64,000 bases of DNA from Capsicum annuum (taxonomy: Eukaryota; Streptophyta; Magnoliopsida; Solanales; Solanaceae). The stretch spans positions 68,928-132,927 of the forward strand of contig NW_025842280.1 of the NCBI RefSeq assembly GCF_002878395.1, in the 5' to 3' direction. This document shows, piece by piece, positions 10,750-21,351 of the stretch. Made by a program: the position numbers and the translations under genes. Below the pieces are notes generated by a model, which saw only the letters and a list, made by a program, of their open reading frames with translations, did not search any database and was not told where the DNA came from. The number at the start of each line of letters is the position of its first letter. Position 1 is the first letter of the stretch.

Positions 10750-10990
10750 GACACATCGATTTGAACCATATTTGTAATACGATTATTTTTTTTCTATATT
10801 TAATTTTTTTTCCTTATTTTTAAAGTTAAATCTTTAGAAAATATTTGATTACTTTCTTTAAACTTTTAAAATTCTAAGAGTGAGCACATCGATTTAAACC
10901 ATATTTGTAGTACGATTATTTTTAAATTTTTTCTATATTTTAATTTTTTTTCTTATTTTTAAAGTTAAATCTTTGATTATTAACTTAAAA
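10750..10990. repeat. Two-copy direct tandem duplication, period about 130 bp
   Basis: The words CACATCGATTTGAACCATAT..GTAATACGATTATT..TTTTTAAAGTTAAATCTTT (from about 10751) recur from about 10884 as CACATCGATTTAAACCATAT..GTAGTACGATTATT..TTTTTAAAGTTAAATCTTT. It is a recent-looking tandem duplication with few differences, in otherwise unannotated AT-rich DNA just upstream of EPRV copy 1. Confidence 0.85.
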
Positions 10991-11085
10991 TTTGTAAAAA
11001 TTTGATACTTCTTTTATCTTTCTTATTCTAACACTTTCGTATTTATTTCTTGATTTTTCAAATCATCTTGAAATATAACTTTAGT

Positions 11086-11289
11086 ACATTTTATGGATAG
11101 TTATTTTAAACAATTACCTAATTGTATAGTATACATAGATGATATACTACTATACACAAAAACTAAAGAGGAACATTTAAAATTACTAGAACAATTTACA
11201 TATATAATAGAAAAATTAGGAATAAGTTTAAGCGAAAAGAAAGCTGAAATTATGAAAAAACCAGATAGAATTTTTAGGAATACAAATAG
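11086..11289 (+). pseudogene. EPRV copy 1 reverse transcriptase palm fragment
   Basis: One frame encodes the RT catalytic motif Y-I-D-D-I-L-L about 15 residues in, followed by the K-T-K-E-E-H-L-K-L-L helix and the L-S-E-K-K segment. It corresponds to the middle of the RT in copy 2 (30457-30600). Homology starts at 11086 without the preceding fingers. At about 11290 it switches within a GATAAA-containing stretch into the capsid ORF, so RNase H is absent. The polymerase would have copied pregenomic RNA; this piece is inert. Confidence 0.85.
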
Positions 11290-12686
11290 GAGATAAATCA
11301 ATTTAAAGAAAAATTAGAAAATAAAGAATTAGAAACCAGTGAATTAGAAATAAATACAATAGATGTTGAAGAAACAGATAATTATAACTCGGAAGATAGT
11401 GAAACATATACAGAAATTCTAAAAAACATAGGAAAACTAGAAATTAATGAAGAACAAGAAGTAATTAATAAAGAAAGTCTAGAACTAATAAGTACAAAAG
11501 TAAATAATCTAGATAAAAATATAATACCTAGTACACCAGAAATAAGAAAACCAACCTATAATTAAAAACTAAGTTTAAAAGATATAATCCAAAGGATGAA
11601 TATAATAAATGGACACCAAAATAAATAATTAATTACAACTTTTTAGATTTAGACTGTGTAATAGACACAAATAAAACAATACAACTATGGGTAGGATACA
11701 TGTCAAAACAATTATTAGATAATAAGATAGATACAACAAATGCAGCAGAATATATAGAAAAACATTAATAGGAATAGTAAAATTATGATTTTTAAACCTG
11801 GCCAAAGCAAGTAAAAAAGTATTAAGATCTGATAACAAAATAGAAGGAACATCAACAACTATTAAAATACAACCAACAAAAATATTGAAAAAATATGAAA
11901 TAGCTATAAGAGATGAATTTAGCAGTGTGACAACAAAAGAAAAAGAGCAAAATAAAGAAAAAGATATAAATAGAAATTTAATGTTAAAACTAGCAATATG
12001 TAATATGTGCTATATAGATGAGTATACGTGCACATTTAAAGAATATTATTATAAATAAACATGTAATATAGAAGAAAGTAAATAAATAAGAAGATTATAT
12101 TTTAGTAAATTATCCGAACCATTTTAGTTCAAAAATAATAAAGAGTTGGGATGAAGCAAAAATAGTAGATACCCTAGGAGCAAGAATAAAATTTTTACAA
12201 CAATGTATAGAAATCTATGTGAAAAATATAGAGAAGAAATAAAAATGGAAAAAACATTAATAAGAAATTTAGCATGTTGCAAAGATAAAGTAGCACCTCA
12301 ATTTGGATGTGAAGAAAGATATTCTAAGAAAAGAAAAAGACATAAGAAATATAAGAAATACAAAAAATCAAAATATAAATATAAGAAACCAAGAAAAAGA
12401 TACTATGTAAAAAATTATAAACATAAAAGACCATATAGGAAAAAGAAATCTATAAAAGAATGTACTTGTTATAATTGTGGAAAACTAGGACATTTAGTTA
12501 GAGATTGTAAATTACCTAAAAATCCAAAAAAGAAACAAATATCAAAAATAAAAATGGGAAAATACAGAATATATGTAGATAGATTATATAGATTATGAAT
12601 TAGAAAGTGAAGATAGTATATATGAAATTTCGGAGAATAAAACATATAACAAAATAGATAGTGAATTAGATGAATTAAATGACTGA
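11290..12686 (+). pseudogene. EPRV copy 1 capsid (coat protein) ORF, N-terminus missing
   Basis: It opens in an acidic region (E-T-S-E-L-E-I-N-T), runs through the caulimovirid coat core (near 12000 C-N-M-C-Y-I-D-E-Y), a Lys/Tyr-rich basic stretch (about 12320-12450) and a CCHC zinc knuckle (about 12463-12510, C-Y-N-C-G-K-L-G-H-L-V-R-D-C). The basic region and knuckle mark it as the nucleic-acid-binding coat protein. Several frameshifts and stops break it (for example near 11565 and 11765). Its TGA at 12684-12686 overlaps the movement-protein ATG at 12679 by 8 bases. The coiled-coil N-terminus seen in copy 2 is lacking. Confidence 0.85.
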
Positions 12687-13925
12687 AGAAGATATAAACC
12701 AAATAACTGAAGAAGATATAAAAATAATAACAAAGGAAGAATATTTAAATGAAGAAGGAACAGACCAAAAAAAATATTTGATAATAATATATTTGATGAA
12801 ATAAAAGGAAAATAGTTAGACTTAAGTGTAGAAAAAATATTTAAAATACCAACAATAAAAAATATATTTAGTAAAAAAAAGAAAGAATACTACGTAGTAA
12901 GCCAAAAAGAATATGTAATAGACTGTAGATATGCGAAAGGAAGAGCTAATATACCACTAGTAACAAAAAGAGTAATTAATAAAGAAATAAACGATATAAA
13001 AAGTAAAAACCCAATAAAATATGTATACCTTGGAGGAACAGAGATATTAATAAAAACATATTTAGAGAAGGAATAGATACACCAATAGAATTATATTTAA
13101 CAGATGATAAAATTATAAAACCTATAAAAAAGTATAATAACTTCTATAAAAGGAAATTTAATATACCAAAAATTTAAATTTATAATAAGTGTGAATTATT
13201 CAGTAGCAATAACAGATAAAATATAGATAAATCATTAGTATTATATTGGAAACTATCAGGAATAGAACTAACTCCAGGAAGTAAAATAGTTACAGCAAGA
13301 TGTAAAAATCTATATATATTAACAACAAAATATAAAATAATAGGAAAAAATAAAATTAATAAAATACAAATAGAAATTCCTTTTGAACAATTCTTAAAAA
13401 CAATTGATAATAATGATTATAGTTACAAAAATATAGACATAGAAGAAGATTTAGAAATAATAAATGATAGAATAAGTACATAAAAAAGAATAGCTCATGA
13501 AAAAACAGAATCATCAAGCTTATAAAAAGAACAAGCTATGAAACAACTTCAACAGTTAATTTAAATCAATATTACATAACGGGAACAATAAATGAAAAAG
13601 AATATTTAATACTCTTAAACACAGGATAAAAAGAAAAGTATATAGCAAAATATCTAGTAAAAAGTGAAGAAACAAAATCTAATAGTAATATATGCCCAAA
13701 TCTACCATGGAGTCTAATAAACATTAAGGATATAGAAGAAAAAGAAATAATAATAGGAGTTAGGAAAATAAAAATAGAATTTGAAATAAAGGAAGAATTG
13801 TAAAAAGCAAATATAATATTAGGAATAAAATGGTTAGAACAAAAAAACCATACAATATAGAACATACAGAATTATCTATAACATATAATAAAGAGAAATT
13901 ATTCATAAAAAGAACTTTAACATGA
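12679..13925 (+). pseudogene. EPRV copy 1 movement protein plus retropepsin-like NTG region
   Basis: From ATG 12679 an acidic N-terminus leads into a 30K-superfamily movement domain (V-I-D-C-R-Y-A-K-G-R near 12920; V-N-Y-S-V-A-I-T-D near 13190). It is broken by a stop at about 12813, a frameshift near 13060 and others. About 13595-13850 reads Y-L-I-L-L-N-T-G, then I-A-K-Y-L-V, then N-I-I-L-G-I-K-W-L-E-Q, a retropepsin-like pattern with Asn instead of Asp. At 13150-13158 is the single AAGGAAATT corresponding to the site that a MITE occupies in copy 2. Confidence 0.75.
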
Positions 13926-13939
13926 TATAAAAATATATG

Positions 13940-14007
13940 TACTTGTTAAAATAATAGTAGAAGGATATTATAATAGGTATTATACAGGAGCAGAAGCAAA
14001 CTTATGT
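13940..14007 (+). pseudogene. EPRV copy 1 stub of the canonical protease, catalytic Asp deleted
   Basis: The frame V-L-V-K-I-I-V-E-G-Y-Y-N-R-Y-Y runs straight into T-G-A-E-A-N-L-C. Copy 2 has five more residues ending in M-I-D just before TGAE. Copy 1 has therefore lost about 15 bases including the catalytic Asp codon. The rest of the protease is cut off by the LTR at 14008. Confidence 0.8.
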
Positions 14008-16857
14008 TGTAACGAACTAAAAATTTGATAAAATGTGTGAAATTTGTGCTTTTGTATGATTTGACTATTTTACCCCGCCCCGGAGTTGCATTATGATATT
14101 TCTGGGGTGTGGGAGTGGTTGGCACAATTTTGGATGCATTTTGGTATCATTTATGCAATATTGTGGTTTTTCATTGCTTCGAGAGCCTTATTTTGGACTT
14201 ATGTGGTTATATTTTGATCCGTGCGATGGATAATCGAAAAGACTACGCCAGCAGCTCCGTAATATCAATTTTAGGCTAGGTAGACCTTTGTTTTGGGTCC
14301 TGGTTCACCCGAGATCATTTCGACCTATTGATCGAAAAGTTGAAAAATTAGAAATATGGATGTGGGACCCACATTTGATCGAAAAGACCTCGAATGGAAA
14401 ATCTAACTTTGCCAACAGATCCGGAATGTTAATTTTTGTTTTAGAATATTTGGTATGATTTTATGACTTTTAAATCTCATTTTGACCCTCGATTTGGAAA
14501 ATTATGATTTCGGGTCTCAGGGGTCAATTTGTGAAAATGAATTTTTTTGGAAAATCTAGAATTTCCGTCGCGTCCGGAACATCGAATTTAGTGTGGTTGC
14601 ATAGTTCGTTTGCATAAATTGGACTCTGAATGAATCCCGAGCACCCTGTCGAAGTCCATGTCGAGTTAGGATAAAAAAATTGCTCAGTTATGCAGAAAAA
14701 TCTGCAATATATATAGCAGCTTTTTCGTATTTTTGGCCCATTTTGCTTATTTTTCATCTTTTCTCTTGAGAGTTAAACCCTAAATATTTTGGGATCTTAA
14801 AAGTGAAGTTTGTGAGAGCTTGGAAAGCTAGATTAACACCTATTTCTTAATTTTAATTACGGATTTAAGGTAAGAATTCACCCTTTTCATAGAAATTTCT
14901 TGATAAATTTCTCAAAATCCCAAAAATCTTAGGGCATGTTTTAAACCCAAATTTCATTTCCTTTCACTTGAATAATATTTTTATCTTATAATTACTAGCT
15001 TTTCATTAATTTAACTTTCAAAACAACTCTGATTCTTGATTTTAACCCAGATTTCTAGGATTTTACCCGGTAATGCTCAAAAATATTTTTTCTTCGATTT
15101 GAACCCCATTTTTCACTCGATTTAACTTGGATTTTAAGCTGTAGATTCCTAAAAAAATATGAGAAACATATTTTTGAAGTAAAATTTCAATTTTGCCCTT
15201 CTTTTTCGAAAACCTATTTTAGGGGTCCGTTTTGACCCCGATCCAAAAGTAGTCAATATGGGTGTCGTTGATTTTGTTTTGACACGTAGATTTCATATTT
15301 GATGTTTTTAGTAGATTTTGAGATTGTTCGTGAAAAGTAGGTCGCGAGTTCAAGTGTAGCGGACCAGTTTCGGCTTTCGACGTAGGTTATGGCTTAACTC
15401 TTCAGACTGGGCTGGGTAGTAAATGATGGTACAAAATGCATGTTAAGGGTGGGAACTAATCATTAAAAATGGATATCTATGTTTTGTGCCCGTGTGGGGG
15501 TCTATATGTGATGTAATTATCGAAATTGAAATATTATGTGATATGTTTGACCATGTGGGGTCCTATGTGACATTGATAGCCTTGAATACATATGAGTAAT
15601 TGTATTTTATTATTTAATGTGGTACCATGGGTGTATTGTGATTATATTCATACTTTACTGGCATATGAGACATGTGAAAATTCATGGATGAAATGAAAAT
15701 AATGAGTGAATATTGGCTCATGTGATTGTGAAAATGTATCATTGTGGTTAGTTATGGAAATTTATCATGTGGTTGGTTGTGAAAATACTTATTGTGATTG
15801 GTTGTGAGTATTAAATCTTCATATCATACTAATTCATGAAATATTGGTACCATCGTGGCAACAACTGAGAAACACTGGCAACACCTTTTTAAAATATTGT
15901 AATACCTTATAAAACCCTTTTCGAGGGATATGCCAAAAGGAGATATGAGATATGTGGATTGTAAATGGGTTGATGAACCCTCCATGGGTCTTACATCAGT
16001 AAGCTTTGGCTCCGTAGGTGTATACGGGGATTATGCGATGATCTCGGAGGATGTGAGACAACCTCGTGCATCATCATCATCATCATTATCATATACATTG
16101 CACTTACTTTATTGTGTTTATGTTGTGTTGGTATTTGTCTTACCTTTCTTTACTTGTATTTGATGATCTTGTGTCTACATGTTCTCTCTTGCTCTATTTT
16201 ATATGTGACATAATCTATACTTGTGTTCTATAACTTGATGTGTTTTTGCAATATATGTGAGATATATTAGAATTGTTAGTGCAAGCTATGTGGGCTACCG
16301 TTGTGAGACATTTTCTGATTGCAGGTGACGTGCCCTTAGTGTATATTTTGTATGCCTTATTTACTACTTTGCTTAGTCATCCTATGATACCTACTGAGTA
16401 CAAGTGGACCATGCCCATGCCTACTGCGCCCTTCTGGTGCAGGTCTTAGATCAAGTGCGCTTCAGTTTACTTGATTTAGGAAGTTGTTTGAGCTTCCAAG
16501 GTAGCGGTTGGACACTCATGCATCCGAAGTTCACCTTTATCTTTCTATACTAGTTATGTCTTTATTAGTGTTCGGAGACAGTTATTATTCCTTTGTGGTT
16601 ATTTTTCCGATGTATTTGACTCTTGGATTGTATTAGTAGTTCTTACACTATTGATACCTAGTTTTGGGCATGATTGGTAGTATGGATAAGTTCTTTCTGC
16701 ATCATTATGATTATTTATATGGTTCGGCTTCATTCTAGAAGCCTTACCTTGGGTATTTCTATCTTTTTCTCTATTCGTATCAGTTTGGGTAATAGGCTTA
16801 CTTGTCAAGGTATGCCGCGACAAGTGCCATCATGACCCTTGTTTTTGGGTCATGACA
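14008..16857 (+). repeat. First LTR of the tandem array (2850 bp)
   Basis: It starts TGTAACGAAC and ends GTCATGACA, with a primer site three bases later. It contains the TATA-like TATATATAG (14708-14716), the donor-like AAG|GTAAGA (intron from 14870), and a short (ATC)n run near 16070 that is longer in the second LTR. Its 5' end abuts EPRV copy 1 with no spacer. Confidence 0.9.
14708..14716 (+). promoter_or_regulatory. Candidate TATA box of the first array LTR
   Basis: TATATATAG followed by CAGC sits 700 bases into the LTR and about 155 bases before the donor-like AAG|GTAAGA. The same motif lies at 22044-22052 in the second LTR in matching context, unchanged although nearby bases differ. Confidence 0.45.
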
Positions 16858-16860
16858 AAT

Positions 16861-16873
16861 TGGTATCAAAGCC
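16861..16873 (+). other. Primer binding site of the first array unit
   Basis: TGGTATCAAAGCC, one base away from the canonical Met-tRNA complement TGGTATCAGAGCC, three bases after the LTR. Confidence 0.85.
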
Positions 16874-16949
16874 AGGTTTTATTGGTCTCAATGGTGTAAG
16901 AATGGGATGTTTAATAGAGTCTCACGGATCAGTACGTAGACATCTGTAT

Positions 16950-17915
16950 CTATCTTCAAGAGGCTATAGGATGTCTTTAGGAAAATTCCCTTGTTTCATT
17001 CTTTATCGTGCGAAATTCTTTTGTACCCTGTATTCTGAGTTGTGTTTCCTCTTTCTATGCAAATGGAGTTGCTTATACCTCTTATCAGTTGAGAGATATA
17101 GTGAGAGATTATTGGATATTATTTGTTGGTTGTAGGCTTGTTAATACTCCTGAGTTGTGATGGGATCAGTTTGTTGACGCCTTTTTGGAGAGATTTGTCC
17201 CTTTTAGTTTGAGAGATCATATGTGGGACGAGTTTGATAATTTGGAGCGGGGCTCCATGATAGTTTTTAAGTATAAGGCATGCTTTCATACCCTGTCTTG
17301 ATATTTCTAAGATAGCATTTCCACCAAGTTTGAGAAGATTCAAAAGTTTGTGAAGGGTTGGGTTGTTTTCCTTCTATTGGCTACATTTCATATAGTTATG
17401 TTTGGAGCTTTTTTTTAGAGTATTATGGATCATGCTAAGATGACAGAGGATATTCTTAGTGCATCTCAGTTAGGCGCCAAGAAGGTGCAATATTTTGGTG
17501 AGTTGAGAAGTCAGACCTCTTAAGGTAGAAATTTTAGAGGTTCTCGTAGATACTATGGTAGGCCAGTACAGACGGCATTACAAATTTCAAGTGTGGACCT
17601 TCTAGTCTAGCAGTTCAGGGTGGCTGTTCAGGCCAGTTGTACCTCCTTCTATTGAGACTAGTCCCAGAGGTTGTTACTTGTATGATGAGAATGGCCATGT
17701 GGCCAAGGACTATTTTTGCTGCGTGTTTAGAGATAACCTTATTTCAGCTGTGAGAGGTAGGTGTTCTACGAAAGGTGCTATAGGTAGATATGGTAGAGCT
17801 CGTGTTGGTGGTTATGGGGCCACTCAACCAGATGGTAGTCATGGATAGTGCTATGCTATATCAGTCAGATCTGAGGCGGACAATTCAGATATTGTGATCG
17901 CAGATACCTTTTCAT
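16950..17915 (+). pseudogene. Broken gag of array unit 1
   Basis: Fragments of a gypsy capsid are readable, for example F-V-D-A-F-L-E-R-F near 17170. A degenerate zinc knuckle near 17672-17722 reads C-Y-L-Y-D-E-N-G-H-V-A-K-D-Y: the second and third Cys are Tyr (TGT to TAT), so metal binding is lost. No normal gag start is visible; the leader seems to run into the capsid core, so the N-terminal coding part is probably deleted. Stops occur throughout. Confidence 0.75.
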
Positions 17916-20900
17916 TTGCTTCAGACCTGCATGTTATTATTTGATCGTGGATCAACTTTCTTCTATGTGTCTGTATATTTTTCTTCGAGTTTTGATTCTG
18001 TTAGGGAGCCTCTTGCCATGCCTATTGGTATATCTACCTCGGTAGGTGATTCTTTAGTGGTGGATTAGGTGTACCGATCTTGTGTTGTAACTGCCGGACG
18101 TGAAACTTTGGTAGACTTGCTTGTGTTAGATATGGTCAATTTTGATGTTATTTTGGATATGGATTGTTTGGCTTTTTATCATGTTTTCTTAAATTATTTT
18201 GCTATGACCGTGACTTTAGCTTTAGTTAGTGTGACAAGGATAACTTGGAAAGGGTACACTTAATTCGGGTCCTAAGAGGGTTATATCTTATGTTCAGGCT
18301 CATAAATTGGTTGAAAAAGGATCTTTATCTGACTTGGCCCAAATTCGTGACACAAGTGTTGTTTTGCCTCCTTTCTTGGATTCTATCCGTGTTGCCTGTG
18401 AGTTTATAGACGTGTTCCCTACGGACTTTCCTAGTATGCCTTTGAATTGAGATATTGATTTTATTATTGATGTTGTGTCGGGCACCGAGCCCATTTCTAT
18501 TCCTCCTTATAGGATAGCCCCAACAGAGTTGAAAGAAACTGAAGGATCAGTTATAGGAGTTGTTGGTTAAGGGATTTATTCGACCTAGTGTTTCACCTTG
18601 GGGGTGCGTCTGTTTTGTATGTGAAGAGAAAGGATGGGTCTATGTAGCTATGTATTGATTATTAGCAGTTGAACAAGGTGATAGTTAAAAATAAGTATCC
18701 TCTTCCTCGCATTGATGATTTATTTGATCAGATTCTGGGCGTTGTGGTGTTTTCGATGATTGAATTATGGTATGGTTATCACCAATTGAGGATTAGAGAT
18801 TTGGATATTCCAAAAATAGCTTTTCGGACTCGATATGGTCATTATAATTTCTTGACTATGTCTTTTAGGTTGACCAATTCCCTGCCTTGTTCATGGAGTT
18901 GATGAATAAGTATTTCGACCATATATTGGCTCCTTTATTATGGTATTTATAGATGATATCTTGGTTTATTCCAAGAGTGAGGTTGAGCAAGAGGAGCATT
19001 TGTGGATTGTGCTTTAGAGATTGAGGGATAAGAAGTTGTATGCTAAGTTCTCTAATCATGAGTTTTGGTTAGTGTCTCTTTTCTTTCTTGGGTCATGTGG
19101 TGACGAAAGAAGGTATTATGGTTGATCCAGCTAAGGTTGCAGGAGTTTGTGATTTGGGCTAAACCAACTTCTCCCATCGAGATTCGAAGTTTTATTGGCT
19201 TTGCTGAGCATTATCGATATTTTTTGAGGGTTTTTCATCCATTGTAGCTCCATTGACCAAGTTGACCAAGAATAAGATTTCTTTTCTGTGGTCTGAAGCT
19301 TATGAGGAGAGCTTTCTGAAGCTCAAGGATTTGTTTACTTCAGCTCCTATATTATCTTTGCCTATGGAGGGCGTGGGCTTTACTGTCTTTTGTGATGCTT
19401 TAGGTGTTGGGTTAGGTATTTTGTTAATACAGAAGGGCAAGGTAGTTGTTTATGCATCTCATTAATTGAATCCTCCTGAGAAGAATTATCCTACCCATGA
19501 TTTGGAGTTGTGCGCAGTTGTGTCTGCCTTGAAGTTTTGGAGGCACTACTTGTATGGATTCCATTGTGAGATCTTATCAGATCATCGTAGCCTTTTGTAC
19601 TTCTTTATCATCGAGATCTTCTTAGGAGGCAGCGTCGTTAGCTTGAGTTGCTTAAGGATTATGACATGACTATTCTCTACCATTAGGGAAAAGCTAATGT
19701 GGTTGCGGATACCTTAAGCTAGAAGTTGGCTAGCATGGGTAGCTTGGTGTATCTTTGACTCAGAAGAGGTCATTGGCCTTGGAGGTTCAGTTTTTAGCTA
19801 ATCTGATGGGCAGGCTTGATATTTCAACACCAGGGCGTGTTTTGGCACTTGTGGATGCTAGACCCTCTTTGATGGAGTACATTTGACCTCATTAGTTTGA
19901 TGATGTTGGGTTGAGGTTGATTCAAGATAAGATGTTGAGTGGAGAGTCTAAGGAAGCCTCACCTAATTCAGATGAAATTTTGAGGATTGAGGTCTGAGTT
20001 TGTATGCGAGAGTGGTGATCGAATTAGGTTGATCTTACAGGAGGCCCATTGTTCCAGATATTTCATCCATCCAGGTATGACTAGGATGTATTGTGATTTA
20101 AGATAGCACTACTGGTGGGGTGGTATAAGGTGACATATAGCAGATTTTATGGCTCGTTGCCTATGTTGTCAGCAGGTAAAAATCGAGCATATGAGACTTG
20201 ATGGTTTACTTTAGAGGTTTCCCATTCCTGAGTAAAAGTGGGAACGCATCACTATGGACTTTGTGACTGGTTTGCCTCGTACATCTCATGGTTCTAACAG
20301 TGTTTGGGTCATCGTGGATCGATTGACCAAGTCAGCTCATTTTATTTTGACTCAAGTCTTATTTAGTGCTGAAAGGTTGGCCCGTATCTACATTCGTAAG
20401 ATTGTGCGTCTGCATGGTGTGCCGGTGTCCATTGTTTCAGATAGAGGTCCTGTGTTTACATCTCACTTTTGAAAGACTTTTTAAGGATGAGTTGGGTACT
20501 CAAGTGGATCTTAGTACAACATTTCACCCCGAGACTAATGGCCAGTCAGAGCGGACTATACAAGTTTTGGAGGATATGCTTCGCGCATGCGTGATGGATT
20601 TTGGTGGCCAGTGGGAGCAATATTTGGCTTTGGCATAGTTTGCACATAGTAATTGCTACCATTCCAGTATTGATATGGCTCCTTTTGTGGTATTACATGG
20701 TAGGCGTTATCTCTCTCTCCAGTAGGTTGGTTCGATGTTTCAGAGATGAGACCTCGAGGTACGGACCTGCTTCATGAGTTTTTAGATAGGGTCTAGGTCA
20801 TTGAGGATAGACTTAGAGCGGCCCGAAATAGGCAGAAGTGTTATGCTGATCCTAGACTTCATGTATTGAGTTTTGGTATTGGTGATCGTGTTTTCCTTTG

Positions 20901-21290
20901 AGTTTCACCCATAAAGGGTGTGATGAGGTTTGGGAAGAGGGGCAAGCTTAGCCCCAGGTATATTGATCCGTTTTACATTCTTCAGACTATTGGTGATGTG
21001 GCTTATGATTTGGATTTGCCCCTTGATCTATATGTTGTTCATCCAGTTTTCATGTTTTTATGCTTCGTTGTTATATTCTTGACAAGTCTCATGTCATTCG
21101 TTGGGATTCAGTTCAGTTAGATGAGCAGTTGTCCTTTGTTGAGGAGCCAGTTTCCATTTTGGCTAGGGATATTAGGAAGTTGCGCTCTAAAGTGATCCTT
21201 GTGGTTCAGGTCCACTGACAACTTTGACCTGTAGATGTGACTACTTGGGATATTGAGTCTAACATGCGTAGTTCCTATCCCCAACTTTTC
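17915..21290 (+). pseudogene. Broken pol of array unit 1 (protease, RT, RNase H, integrase, chromodomain-like end)
   Basis: Protease-like region at about 17925-18262 (V-N-F-D-V-I-L-D-M-D-C). RT at about 18380-19100, with [18 protein letters not shown] and the F-I-D-D-I-L palm near 18945 in a shifted frame. RNase H at about 19253-19760 ([12 protein letters not shown]). Integrase at about 19990-20900, with [18 protein letters not shown] and N-G-Q-S-E-R-T, so the D-D-E residues are recognisable. The C-terminal tail to about 21280 resembles a decayed chromodomain (T-T-W-D). Frameshifts and stops are frequent and many are shared with unit 2. Confidence 0.85.
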
Positions 21291-21351
21291 ATTGTTTCAG
21301 GTATTTCCTTGCCTTAGTTCGAGGGCGAACTAGGGTTTTAGTGGTGGATGA

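Larger units (their letters stand above)
11086..14007 (+). mobile_element. EPRV copy 1: partial solendovirus-like endogenous pararetrovirus
   Basis: The order is an RT fragment, the capsid ORF, a movement protein, a retropepsin-like region and a protease stub. The RT fragment before the capsid ORF reflects a circular viral genome joined with material deleted between. The right end coincides exactly with the LTR start at 14008. A homologous copy lies inverted at 28276-36260. All frames are broken by stops and indels and no replication-competent unit is present. Genus assignment (tobacco vein clearing virus-like) is from motif similarity and memory, not a search. Confidence 0.85.

Noticed and set aside
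12469..12702. Minus-strand frame, with a mirror copy on the plus strand at 34084-34308
   Set aside because: Both are antisense to the capsid zinc-knuckle region of the EPRV copies; duplication of the virus explains the pair.
11093..14007. EPRV copy 1 considered as a Ty3/gypsy element
   Set aside because: No LTRs, a 30K movement-protein domain, a basic zinc-knuckle capsid and compact overlapping ORFs fit Caulimoviridae.
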